DNA from: Candidatus Azambacteria bacterium RBG_16_47_10
GTDB lineage: Bacteria > Patescibacteriota > Minisyncoccia > GWC2-36-17 > WO2-46-25
NCBI GenBank assembly: GCA_001773975.1
Contig: MEYI01000036.1
Span: 13,750-37,927 of the forward strand
Direction: 5' to 3'
Length of the DNA: 24,178 nucleotides
Shown here: positions 1 to 7,296 of the stretch, piece by piece
Layout: each line of letters starts with the position of its first letter
Numbering within the stretch: the first letter of the stretch is position 1
The notes under the pieces: model-generated
Told to the model about the DNA's origin: nothing
The model's input: the letters and a program-made list of their open reading frames with translations, nothing else
Databases searched by the model: none
Translations under genes and position numbers: made by a program

Positions 1-1193
1 TAGGGCTTGATCACACTTCCCGCGCCGGTGCCAAGTTTGCTGGTAAGACCGGTGATCGAATCTTCCAGGCGCTTCATCGGCGCTTTAAGCGCGTCAGTGG
101 AAAGTTGAGCTATCTGTTCCGCAGGCGTGACAATTTTGCATTTAATTTCACCTCCTAGTCTTTGCCAATATCCCTTAAAGTCATCTACGGTCATTGGTGA
201 TAGAGAAAGCCCTTCTATTGCTTCTTCAGCTGATTTTCCAACATAAGGGCGGTATTTTTGATTTTCAAACTCTCTTTCTTCTGCAAATAAACCAGCATCT
301 TCTTCGGTGAATTCTGGAAGAGGAGATGAGGATGCTTCTATTTGACTGACGATTGAGCGCGCTTGAACAGAGCCCCAGTCCGGAGGTTTCGTAATCGTGC
401 ATTTTTCTTGCGAGAGAAAGCCTTTGCCTATGGCCATCTTTGTTGTTGCCTCCGCGCTTTTTTCTGCTTTTATGGCATCCATTTCATCCGCAGTAGTAAG
501 CAGTATGCCGACATCATTGTTTTCTTTCCTTGAAAGTTCAATGAAAGATTGCCATCCTCCCTGAGTGAAGTCCTCTTTAAATTTCTGCAGTCCTGCTGCC
601 ATGCCGGTAAATGTACATGCCACTTTTTCATCAAATTTTTGCTGTGCATATGGCCCGGTAAACGCCACCTTAAGCTTAAACTTAAGGAAATTTGCATTAC
701 ATAGCGTAGTGGGGTCTACATTTAAAATAGCCCCCGCAAGCACCCCGCCCGCTTCATCAAGCGCGTCGGTAAGGAATTTTCCAGGGTCTTGGAGAACTCG
801 TATCTTTCCCTTCCCTCCGCCGTTGATCCACGCAACGATGTCGTTGGTAATCTTGGCGAGAACCTGATGCATCATGACAAGGAGTAGGGAGGAAACAAGT
901 TCTGCAACGACGCCGTCATTTTTTTTGAATTGCTCCCATATCTGGAACAACCAGTTTTTTTGAGTATCAGCTACTTCCAACGCCGCTATTTTTGCCTGTA
1001 GCACATTGGACTGTGTTTTTAAAACATTATTCTGAAGTTGCAGGATAGAGCCAGCAGGCCACTCAATAACAAACTGGGCATTGGCTTCGTGTGGCGCCAT
1101 TAAAACGGCAAAAAATGCCAGATTTGCTATCAGCACGAAAACAAGCAGAGAACAAATACCTTTTCGTATAATTAAAAAATTTAAGAAAGACAT
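1..1193 (-). CDS. Secreted protein of unknown function, 3' end beyond window
   Basis: The frame is open from the ATG at 1193 to the window edge: 397 full codons plus the two bases TA, so the end is not visible and the stop could fall right at the edge. Residues 11-35 are a hydrophobic signal segment ending in an Ala-Asn-Ala site, so the mature protein probably starts near Gln40. A heptad-like stretch (about 50-75) and a second hydrophobic helix (about 96-112) follow, then ITNDIVAWINGG and several isolated cysteines. The ATG directly abuts the TAA of the upstream calcium-loop gene, with no base between, so the two are co-transcribed and probably translationally coupled. From memory it resembles exported Parcubacteria proteins found near type IV secretion-like genes; I cannot confirm that here. 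Function unknown; the coding call is firm. Confidence 0.8.
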   Translation of the reverse strand, partial: MSFLNFLIIRKGICSLLVFVLIANLAFFAVLMAPHEANAQFVIEWPAGSILQLQNNVLKTQSNVLQAKIAALEVADTQKNWLFQIWEQFKKNDGVVAELVSSLLLVMMHQVLAKITNDIVAWINGGGKGKIRVLQDPGKFLTDALDEAGGVLAGAILNVDPTTLCNANFLKFKLKVAFTGPYAQQKFDEKVACTFTGMAAGLQKFKEDFTQGGWQSFIELSRKENNDVGILLTTADEMDAIKAEKSAEATTKMAIGKGFLSQEKCTITKPPDWGSVQARSIVSQIEASSSPLPEFTEEDAGLFAEEREFENQKYRPYVGKSAEEAIEGLSLSPMTVDDFKGYWQRLGGEIKCKIVTPAEQIAQLSTDALKAPMKRLEDSITGLTSKLGTGAGSVIKP

Positions 1194-2147
1194 TTAATAC
1201 GACGCTATCTTTGTTAGGAGTTGTTCATCCCATAAACGAACCATATCAAGCGCTTGAGGGTATGTTTCTATGGCAGCTGCAGCTTTTGCGGGGTCTTCCG
1301 AAGCATTTTTCACACTATCGAGAACAGTGGTCAACAATGAAAAAATAGCAATATAATTTTTGTGCATTTCAGCAAACTCTGAAGGGGCAACAACTTCTTT
1401 TAGTGCCACCACTGTTTTTTTATAATCATTTATTAATAAAGTGATTTTTTCTGTGTTTTTTGTTTCAACTGTTTCTTTTATGATGTTTCCCTCGGATGCA
1501 TTAAGCCCTCCGCTTTCTTCAAAAAGCATTGCTTGTGAAAGTTGAAAAACATATAAAACAACCGATTCTTTTGTGGCGGGAACCAAAGATATTTTAATTT
1601 CAGTGTCTTTTACTTCTGGGAGCGCAAAATATTCCTTCGCGCGAAGACCGATCTGCGCAAGCGCTTCATCCATAAGGTCTTGGTTGTACGGGAGATTCGG
1701 ATCGTTCGAGATATCTTCAAGCGAAGATCCTTGTGCGGGCGCGATCTCACCCGATGATATCTTTTGTGTGAGTATTTGTGCGAGATAGGTGGTTAAATTT
1801 TTCGGCAAAGGACGCGGCGTATTCGTATCGGTTCCTTCAAGCGCATCATTAGGCGCCGGGATAAGAGGGTCATAGCCGGAGGCAACCTCTTCGCCGTCCA
1901 AATAGCCGTCGCCGTCCGTATCCGGATTGCGAGGATCTGTTTTATATGTTTCTTCCTGCCAGTTTTTCAGACCGTCGCCGTCCGGATCGGCATCCGGTTC
2001 AGAAGCAATAGGAAATAACACCTTTTTTCCTTCAGTGAGTACCTGTGCGCCGATGCCTTGAGTACGCAAAACGATGACTCCGCCAATAAAAATCCCCAGC
2101 AACAAAACCACGGGGATGACGAGTTTTTTTCGCCGTTCTTTATCCAT
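1194..2147 (-). CDS. Membrane-anchored thrombospondin type-3 (calcium-loop) surface protein
   Basis: A 317-residue protein starting at the ATG at 2147. A longer frame to 2267 exists, but it would run through the promoter and the upstream terminator. The basic N-terminus (KERRKK) and a hydrophobic segment (about 9-27) form an uncleaved signal anchor, placing the rest outside the cell. Two complete 12-residue DxDxDGxxxxxE calcium-binding loops lie at residues 54-65 and 76-87, as in thrombospondin type-3 and dockerin-like repeats. The remaining ~220 residues are helical and unrecognised. Calcium binding is inferred from the loops; an adhesion or envelope-assembly role is only a guess. First gene of an operon with the secreted protein that follows without a gap. 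Confidence 0.88.
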   Translation of the reverse strand: MDKERRKKLVIPVVLLLGIFIGGVIVLRTQGIGAQVLTEGKKVLFPIASEPDADPDGDGLKNWQEETYKTDPRNPDTDGDGYLDGEEVASGYDPLIPAPNDALEGTDTNTPRPLPKNLTTYLAQILTQKISSGEIAPAQGSSLEDISNDPNLPYNQDLMDEALAQIGLRAKEYFALPEVKDTEIKISLVPATKESVVLYVFQLSQAMLFEESGGLNASEGNIIKETVETKNTEKITLLINDYKKTVVALKEVVAPSEFAEMHKNYIAIFSLLTTVLDSVKNASEDPAKAAAAIETYPQALDMVRLWDEQLLTKIASY

Positions 2148-2162
2148 AGATATAATGTGTGT

Positions 2163-2191
2163 ATTATACCAGACCGCATAGGAAATACCTA
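2163..2191 (-). promoter_or_regulatory. Extended -10 promoter for the surface-protein operon
   Basis: On the minus strand a perfect TATAAT (2163-2168) is preceded by TG one base upstream, an extended -10. A weak -35 (TAGGTA, 2186-2191) sits 17 bp away. Transcription would start near 2156, only about 9 bases before the ATG at 2147, and there is no Shine-Dalgarno site. Confidence 0.6.
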
Positions 2192-2220
2192 TACTTTTTA
2201 CTTGTGTATATCTAAAAAAG

Positions 2221-2264
2221 CGGAAAAAGAAAAAGCGCCGACCGCAAGTATATGCGATCGGCGC
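2221..2264 (-). terminator. Rho-independent terminator after the lipoprotein gene
   Basis: An 11-bp stem with one mismatch (2235-2245 with 2254-2264, 8-base loop) is followed on the minus strand by a T-rich tract, TTTTTCTTTTT (2224-2234). It lies 8 bp past the lipoprotein stop. The plus strand also has a T-run after the stem, so it may work in both directions. Confidence 0.8.
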
Positions 2265-2271
2265 CAATTTT

Positions 2272-2793
2272 TTACTTTCCCCACCGGAATTTTATATCCG
2301 GGAGGATCTTGCTCCCGCAAGGGCCCACGTAAAATGGAATATGGGTTTTCTCTGCCCCAAATGGCAGGTTTGAAGATTTGTAGAACGAGGATATGACGAC
2401 AACGGCGTCATATGACTCCCCGTAATAGGTATTGTTGTACCCATCTGTGCGGAACGAGAACGTTCTCTCGCCCATGTAGAAACCGGCATCTTCCCCGGTA
2501 TCAGCGGTGCCTATGATCTTGTAGGCATGAGCGACGCCGTCGAACTTTCCGGCGCACTCAGTGTTGAAGATAATCGCCTCACGGGGTCCTAACCACCCCG
2601 TTTTCACTCCTTCAAGCCGTACCCGATACGGAGATTCGTTCCAAAGCAGGACGCGCAGATGCGATGAGTCCGTGATCGTGATCCGCGTCGTTTCGATGGC
2701 GGTGCATCCGGTGAGCGAGCCTGCCAGGATAAAAAGCAGGATGACAATCCACGGCAAAACAATGTCTTTAAGCATCCTTTTCAGAATTTCCAT
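2272..2793 (-). CDS. Small exported lipoprotein of unknown function
   Basis: A 173-residue protein. Residues 11-29 are hydrophobic and end in a lipobox, SLTGC, so Cys30 would be lipidated after signal peptidase II cleavage and the protein held on the outer face of the membrane. The mature part looks beta-rich (many aromatics, alternating polar and hydrophobic residues) with further cysteines near residues 80 and 159. I recognise no domain. It is the only gene here with a textbook Shine-Dalgarno (GAGGAGGG, 5 bases before the ATG), a near-consensus promoter and a terminator on each side. It is therefore a stand-alone unit unlike its neighbours, which suggests acquisition or different control. 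The call as a lipoprotein is good; function unknown. Confidence 0.85.
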   Translation of the reverse strand: MEILKRMLKDIVLPWIVILLFILAGSLTGCTAIETTRITITDSSHLRVLLWNESPYRVRLEGVKTGWLGPREAIIFNTECAGKFDGVAHAYKIIGTADTGEDAGFYMGERTFSFRTDGYNNTYYGESYDAVVVISSFYKSSNLPFGAEKTHIPFYVGPCGSKILPDIKFRWGK

Positions 2794-2797
2794 AATT

Positions 2798-2805
2798 CCC
2801 TCCTC
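2798..2805 (-). promoter_or_regulatory. Strong Shine-Dalgarno site of the lipoprotein gene
   Basis: The minus strand reads GAGGAGGG, ending 5 bases before the ATG at 2793. It fixes this start and stands out because almost no other gene in the window has a recognisable ribosome binding site. Confidence 0.85.
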
Positions 2806-2860
2806 GTATGAAGACGATGTCTTCGGTTTATGCGATTTTAAAAGGTCACTCTAGATCGCT

Positions 2861-2889
2861 ATTGTATCAGAAAATACATATTTTGTCAA
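2861..2889 (-). promoter_or_regulatory. Near-consensus sigma70 promoter of the lipoprotein gene
   Basis: The minus strand has a perfect TTGACA (2884-2889), exactly 17 bp, then TACAAT (2861-2866). The predicted start near 2854 gives a leader of about 60 bases that ends in the strong Shine-Dalgarno site. Confidence 0.85.
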
Positions 2890-2900
2890 TAATAAAAGCC

Positions 2901-2928
2901 AAAAAACGCTTAGTTTAAAGCGTTTTTT
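2901..2928 (-). terminator. Rho-independent terminator, works both ways
   Basis: An 11-bp perfect stem (2901-2911 with 2918-2928, 6-base loop) has six T on the 3' side and six A on the 5' side. On the minus strand it ends the acidic-protein transcript, whose stop is at 2955, just before the lipoprotein promoter. Confidence 0.85.
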
Positions 2929-2954
2929 GTAAATACCAGTCGTTTTTACCCGGT

Positions 2955-3578
2955 CTAGTGACCCGAGAGCTTGTATTGGAAGATAAACGGAGTATCCTTT
3001 CCTGATGTTGGGTCGCTATAGAGACCTCCAAACTGCACCATGCCTTTATCAACGAACACCTTGCTCCATACTTTGTTAGGTGTCATATCGACGATCGTTT
3101 GGAGTTTTGCGCGTTCGCTTGGATCTGTTTCATTCGGGAGAAGGGTATCGCGGATATGATCGATCGCTTTTTCAGCCATGCTCTCCCCTTCATCAATGGT
3201 TTCAAACGCTTCCTGCGCTTTATGATGCGTCGTTTTTTTCTCGGGTGAGCTTTTTTGCACATGCTCTGTGGCGTTATCAAGCTCATCGAACATATTTTTG
3301 TTCCCCGCATATGCTTCTGTTCCCGCGGCAAATGTGCCGGCAAGCGCAGCGGCGGCAATAGCCGCTTTTCCCCATGATGGGCTGGTTTTTTCTTCCGTTT
3401 TCTCCTCGGGAGACGGCCAAAGTTCTTCAAGAAGTTCCTCCCCTGTTTTTTCTTCCGATTCCGGGGCGTCCCCTTCTGTTTCCACTGATATCTCTTCGGG
3501 AGATTCCAATGTGTTCATTTTTTCCTCGATATTTTCCTCCCCCTTCTCTTCGTTTGGTTCAAAATTTTCAAATCCCAT
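2955..3578 (-). CDS. Acidic single-pass membrane protein, unknown function
   Basis: A 207-residue protein. The first 68 residues are extremely acidic (about half Glu or Asp, with runs such as NEEKGEENIEEK) and probably disordered. An Ala-rich hydrophobic segment follows (about 71-90). The rest is a ~115-residue region with a helical middle and an aromatic end (VQFGGLYSD, PFIFQYKLSGH). There is no cleavable N-terminal signal, so the acidic part is probably cytoplasmic. I recognise no domain. It lies 27 bp after rsmA. A TATAAT at 3605-3610 (minus strand, overlapping the rsmA stop) could start a separate transcript, but no good -35 or Shine-Dalgarno is visible. A terminator follows the stop. Confidence 0.78.
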   Translation of the reverse strand: MGFENFEPNEEKGEENIEEKMNTLESPEEISVETEGDAPESEEKTGEELLEELWPSPEEKTEEKTSPSWGKAAIAAAALAGTFAAGTEAYAGNKNMFDELDNATEHVQKSSPEKKTTHHKAQEAFETIDEGESMAEKAIDHIRDTLLPNETDPSERAKLQTIVDMTPNKVWSKVFVDKGMVQFGGLYSDPTSGKDTPFIFQYKLSGH

Positions 3579-3605
3579 AGATATTGCGCTAATTGTATAC
3601 GGCTA

Positions 3606-4403
3606 TTATAGCATGGTGCGTAGATTTTCGGCGAGCGCGGTCCATTGTGCGAGCGTAAGCTGTTCCGGGCGGGTGTTTTGGTCGATGGTGAGAGCTGTAA
3701 ATGCCTCGGTGAGAACCTCTTTAGATATTTTGAGTTTTGTAGCAAGATTGCCGACTAGTTTTTTTCGAGGCGCTGAAAAGCCTGCTTTCATCACGGTAAA
3801 GAAGGTGTCGGGCGCAAGCGAAGGCGGCTTTGTATGAGGAATGATCTCAATAATTGCCGAATCTACCTTCGGTGCCGGAGAAAACGACCCACGGGACACA
3901 AAAAACAGTATTTTCGGCTCCGCATAGAATTTTACCGCGAGCGAAAGAATACTTTCTTTCCCATCGCGCGCGGTAATGCGCTGTGCCACCTCCTTTTGGA
4001 TCATCAGGAGTATGCGCTGGGGCTTTTCTTCTCGTTCAAGAAGTGTGCGGATCAGGGCAGATGTCAGATAATAGGGGATATTTGCGACAACGCTATAATT
4101 TTCCGGCAACGAAAGTTCATCTTCTTTAAGTAGGCGCATGATGTCGCCATCAATAACATCGACATTGGCGATATGCTTTTCTGCGAGCGTTGTTTGGAGC
4201 GCCTCAATGAGCCGTTTGTCTTTTTCTACGGCAATGACGCGCTGTGCGTGTGCGGCAAGCGGGAGTGTGATCGCGCCAAGCCCCGGGCCGATCTCAAGGA
4301 TCGTATCCTGCGGTGTGAGCGCGGCAGCTGCAATTATTTTTTCTATAACTCCTTTATTTGCAAGGAAATTCTGTCCCAGCCGTTTGTTTGCGGCTATTTT
4401 CAT
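3606..4403 (-). CDS. rsmA: 16S rRNA (adenine-N6,N6)-dimethyltransferase RsmA/KsgA
   Basis: A 265-residue protein of the usual family length. It dimethylates the two adjacent adenines in the 3'-terminal hairpin of 16S rRNA, using S-adenosylmethionine, late in small-subunit assembly. Visible motifs are GQNFL near the N-terminus (10-14), the SAM-binding motif I EIGPGLGAIT (37-46), the acidic end of the next strand VEKD (59-62), GD at 86-87, and the catalytic NIPYY (108-112). A C-terminal helical domain begins after the family's PAPKVDSA. The ATG directly abuts the TAA of the upstream Cys-rich gene, so translation is probably coupled. The stop is followed by the acidic-protein gene. Identification is secure. 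Confidence 0.97.
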   Translation of the reverse strand: MKIAANKRLGQNFLANKGVIEKIIAAAALTPQDTILEIGPGLGAITLPLAAHAQRVIAVEKDKRLIEALQTTLAEKHIANVDVIDGDIMRLLKEDELSLPENYSVVANIPYYLTSALIRTLLEREEKPQRILLMIQKEVAQRITARDGKESILSLAVKFYAEPKILFFVSRGSFSPAPKVDSAIIEIIPHTKPPSLAPDTFFTVMKAGFSAPRKKLVGNLATKLKISKEVLTEAFTALTIDQNTRPEQLTLAQWTALAENLRTML

Positions 4404-4928
4404 TTATTTTCCGCTTGCGATCACCTGTGCGATCGGAGATGAGTTCTGGAGATTTTGCCAGAAAAGAATGTTTTTATGAGAGATATACATCGCGTCTTCC
4501 GGCATATGCATGTCCTGTGTCAGTTTTTTGACCGTCGTCTGCGTTTTCATTTCCGCAGACCCCTCTGCTGCCGGCACTTGTGATTTTTCAAGGTAGTGAG
4601 CGTTTGTCAGGCGCCATGCGTCAAAGCCGTTTCGTGAAAGCGTGCCGAAATATACTTGGCCATTCGTGAGAAAAACCGCCTGCACCTTATTCTTCATTGA
4701 TTTTTCCGTGTATGAAGAGTTAGACAGGTGGAGCGACCTGTCGCACCATGCGAGTATGGTGAGCACGAATACGAATGCGATTATTGCCGCAACAATACGG
4801 AGCGGTCTGCGCCCGAAGCAATGGGTACGGCATATGCCCCTCCCTGTTGTACATGTATTTTTATCTGCACATACGCATTTGTCTGCGCATACACATGATG
4901 ACGATGATTGCGGTGTTGTTTCTTCCAT
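4404..4928 (-). CDS. Cys-rich N-terminus, single-pass membrane protein of unknown function
   Basis: A 174-residue protein. The N-terminal 40 residues contain seven cysteines (12, 14, 18, 20, 26, 33, 37), including a tandem CVCADK-CVCADK. A basic patch (GRRPLR, 39-44) and a transmembrane helix (about 45-61) follow. By the positive-inside rule the Cys cluster is cytoplasmic and the ~110 C-terminal residues, which begin with AVFLTNGQVYFGTL, are outside. From memory that motif recurs in Parcubacteria proteins of unknown function. The Cys cluster could bind a metal or form a redox site; neither is proven, and I do not recall such a tail on relatives. The TAA abuts the ATG of rsmA, so they form an operon with this gene first. 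Confidence 0.82.
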   Translation of the reverse strand: MEETTPQSSSSCVCADKCVCADKNTCTTGRGICRTHCFGRRPLRIVAAIIAFVFVLTILAWCDRSLHLSNSSYTEKSMKNKVQAVFLTNGQVYFGTLSRNGFDAWRLTNAHYLEKSQVPAAEGSAEMKTQTTVKKLTQDMHMPEDAMYISHKNILFWQNLQNSSPIAQVIASGK

Positions 4929-4960
4929 AAAAATAAAAAGAGATTACTTGGTATGAAATC

Positions 4961-4969
4961 AGTATAGCA
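4961..4969 (-). promoter_or_regulatory. Extended -10 element for the Cys-rich gene and rsmA
   Basis: The minus strand reads TGCTATACT (TATACT at 4961-4966, TG at 4968-4969). A possible -35 TTGCTC lies 19 bp upstream, which is long. The predicted start near 4954 leaves a leader of about 26 bases with no Shine-Dalgarno. Confidence 0.5.
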
Positions 4970-5017
4970 TATTTTTTCCTTGCAAGAGCAAGGGCAAAAC
5001 GGAATCGTTCAGGTGAG

Positions 5018-5227
5018 GTGCTATCATGCTCATCTTTTCTTTTATCTTAACCTGCCCGCCATATGCCTAACACCTTATTCCCCTGATATTCCATATGTCT
5101 CTCATTATGCCGTGGTTCACGAATTTCCAAATGACAGGCAATTGGCAGGCGGGCGGAAGCGCAGCCTGCCTGTTTTGATATGATGGGGGGCGTGAGTGGA
5201 TTAAAGAAAAGATGAGCATGATAGCAC
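5018..5227. repeat. 210-bp gene-less element with 25-bp perfect terminal inverted repeats
   Basis: Bases 5018-5042 are the exact reverse complement of 5203-5227 (25 of 25; the arm starts GTGCTATCATGCTCATC). The ~160 bp between carry C-rich and G-rich tracts, including a 7-bp stem GGCAGGC/GCCTGCC in 5144-5170, and no convincing reading frame. It fills most of the 324-bp gap between uvrD and the Cys-rich gene. The architecture fits a non-autonomous mobile element (MITE type), or a transcript with a very long closing stem. No clear target-site duplication is visible. Apart from this element and the promoter, I see nothing in 4929-5252. Confidence 0.6.
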
Positions 5228-5252
5228 TAGCCATGAGAAGAGCGAAATGCAG

Positions 5253-7184
5253 CTACCACTCGATGTCGATGATGCCACTCTCAAAATCATCGCGGCTGAC
5301 GGACGGGCCGCCTTCATACACGGAGAATGAAACAAGACGCTCCGGAATGTCGAATAAGAAGCGCGATGGGGGATTTGATTGCGTTTGTCCGTACACCGTT
5401 CGCGCGCGCGCATAGGAAAGCCACAGGTTTTTTTTCGCGCGCGTGATCGCCACATAACAGAGTCGCCGCTCCTCTTCCATTTCCGCCGGTGATTGTTTAC
5501 TGCGCGAATGCGGGAAAATATTGTCTTCCATGCCGATGATAAACACCGAACTGAATTCAAGCCCCTTTGCCGCATGCATGGTCAAAACATGCACCGCTCC
5601 GCCACTTCCCTCTTCGTTTTCGCGCGCGACAAGCGCCGCATTATCAAGAAATGTCGTGAGTGCGACCTCGGGTTTCTCTTCATCATGATATGACGCGGCA
5701 GAAATAAGTTCGTGGATATTTTCAATGCGCGACGCGCCTTCTTTCTTGTCCTTCGCAAGATATTCTTCAAGTCCCGAGCGCTTCAATATCATCTTGATGA
5801 ATTTAGAAAGCGGCATTGTTGCGCGTTCTTCTTTTAGGGCATCGATGAGCGTGAAAAATTCTTCGATATGCGCGGTGCGTTCCCCGCGGGCAAAAAAACG
5901 ATCAAGCGATACTTTGCCGATGCCCCGCGGAGGCAGATTGATGATGCGCTTTAAGCTCACCGTGTCGCGCGGATTTGCGATGACGCGCAGATACGCAAGC
6001 ACATCTTTAATTTCCTTTCGTTCATAGAATTTCAAGCCCCCGATGACTTTGTATGGAATGCGATAGCGCAAAAATGTTTCTTCAATAGCGCGTGACTGCG
6101 CATTCGTGCGATACAAGACTGCGACATCAGAAAACGATTCGGCGCGACGCGTGCGTCCGAGTTCCATGATCGTGCGCGCGACAAATTCCGCCTCTTTTCG
6201 TTCATTGTCTGTGACGACAACGCTGATCTTTTCGCCCGCATCGTTGCGCGTGAAAAGATTTTTTTCTTTCCGCATTTTATTTTTACTGATCACTGTGTTT
6301 GCTGCCGATAGTATGGTTTGCGTGGAACGATAATTTTCTTCAAGCACCACTACTTTCGCATCGGGATATTCTTTTTCGAAATTAAGAATGTTCGTGATGT
6401 CCGCCTGGCGCCATCCGTAGATCGCCTGGTCGAGGTCGCCGACCGCGCAGATGTTGCGATATTTTTTTGCAAGCAATGTTACGAACTGATATTGCGCATA
6501 GTTGGTGTCCTGGTATTCATCGATGAGAATATAGCGAAATTTTTCCTGATACTGCGCCAGGATGTCGTCATGTTTTTGCAGGAGCTGTACGCACATCATG
6601 ATCATGTCGTCGAAGTCGACAGCATTGTGTTCGCGCAAGCCGTCTTGATACGCGAGATACACGCGCGCCGCCATGCGGTCGAATGGTTCTGTTGATTCGT
6701 CGGCAAATGTTTCCGGAGCGACAAGCCGGCTTTTCAGCGTTGAGATGGTGTGTAAAAAAGAACCCGGAGTGAACTTTTCCGTATTGATCTCCATTTTTTC
6801 ACAGATCTCTTTAATAAGCGATTCCTGGTCCCGGGTGTCAAAGATGACGAACCCGTCTTCCAGACCGCACTCTTTCGCGTGGGCGCGCAAGATGACGAGA
6901 CATATGGAATGAAAGGTGCCTATGGAAAGCGCGGCGGAAGAGAGCGGAGAGTCTCTAAGAAGGCGATGCACGCGTTCTTTCATCTCCCCCGCCGCTTTGT
7001 TGGTGAATGTCACGGCAAGGATGCGGTCGGGCGTGGCTATGCCGCGCGCGATGATGTGCGCGATGCGGTGCGTGAGTACCATGGTTTTACCTGATCCCGC
7101 TCCCGCGATCACGAGTACCGGCCCTTGTATCGCGGTTACCGCCTCGCACTGTTTTTCATTAAGATTTTTAAGTAGATCGATCAT
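5253..7184 (-). CDS. uvrD: UvrD/PcrA-type superfamily 1 DNA helicase
   Basis: A 643-residue ATP-dependent 3'-5' helicase of the UvrD/PcrA/Rep group, used in nucleotide excision repair, mismatch repair and clearing of stalled forks. Visible motifs are the Q-motif (LNEKQCEAV), Walker A AGAGSGKT (27-34), Ia TFTNKAAGEMKERV, Walker B IDEYQDTN (221-228), GDLDQAIYGWRQAD (249-262; the usual GDDDQS is changed to GDLDQA), ENYRSTQTIL, MHAAKGLEF, and motif VI YVAITRAKK. It is about 80 residues shorter than E. coli UvrD or Bacillus PcrA, ending soon after motif VI without their C-terminal tail. The ATG at 7184 has no Shine-Dalgarno. A DnaA box lies 41 bp upstream. UvrD and PcrA cannot be told apart from sequence alone. 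Confidence 0.96.
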   Translation of the reverse strand: MIDLLKNLNEKQCEAVTAIQGPVLVIAGAGSGKTMVLTHRIAHIIARGIATPDRILAVTFTNKAAGEMKERVHRLLRDSPLSSAALSIGTFHSICLVILRAHAKECGLEDGFVIFDTRDQESLIKEICEKMEINTEKFTPGSFLHTISTLKSRLVAPETFADESTEPFDRMAARVYLAYQDGLREHNAVDFDDMIMMCVQLLQKHDDILAQYQEKFRYILIDEYQDTNYAQYQFVTLLAKKYRNICAVGDLDQAIYGWRQADITNILNFEKEYPDAKVVVLEENYRSTQTILSAANTVISKNKMRKEKNLFTRNDAGEKISVVVTDNERKEAEFVARTIMELGRTRRAESFSDVAVLYRTNAQSRAIEETFLRYRIPYKVIGGLKFYERKEIKDVLAYLRVIANPRDTVSLKRIINLPPRGIGKVSLDRFFARGERTAHIEEFFTLIDALKEERATMPLSKFIKMILKRSGLEEYLAKDKKEGASRIENIHELISAASYHDEEKPEVALTTFLDNAALVARENEEGSGGAVHVLTMHAAKGLEFSSVFIIGMEDNIFPHSRSKQSPAEMEEERRLCYVAITRAKKNLWLSYARARTVYGQTQSNPPSRFLFDIPERLVSFSVYEGGPSVSRDDFESGIIDIEW

Positions 7185-7224
7185 TATGTGTTGGTTTTTA
7201 CGGAAAAAATAGGATTAAAGACCT

Positions 7225-7233
7225 TGTGGATAA
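7225..7233 (-). promoter_or_regulatory. Perfect DnaA box between uvrD and the peptidase gene
   Basis: The minus strand reads TTATCCACA, the consensus DnaA box. It is 41 bp before the uvrD ATG and 14 bp upstream of the -35 of the divergent peptidase promoter, so bound DnaA could influence both. Confidence 0.55.
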
Positions 7234-7247
7234 CTTTGCTGGATTCG

Positions 7248-7276
7248 TTGACTTTTAGCCCCCCCGGTGGTATTAT
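7248..7276 (+). promoter_or_regulatory. Sigma70-type promoter of the LysM/M23 gene
   Basis: TTGACT (7248-7253), exactly 17 bp, then TATTAT (7271-7276). The predicted start near 7283 is about 14 bases before the ATG, with no Shine-Dalgarno. Confidence 0.75.
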
Positions 7277-7296
7277 AGATACGGTTTTGACATCCT

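Noticed and set aside
2148..2267. 40-residue N-terminal extension of the surface protein
   Set aside because: It would be translated from the upstream terminator and through the promoter; the downstream ATG gives a normal signal anchor.
4980..5183. 67-residue plus-strand frame in the gap before uvrD
   Set aside because: It lies across the inverted-repeat element, with no ribosome site and no protein-like composition.
5253..7184. Truncated helicase pseudogene
   Set aside because: All helicase motifs through motif VI are intact; only the non-catalytic C-terminal tail is short.
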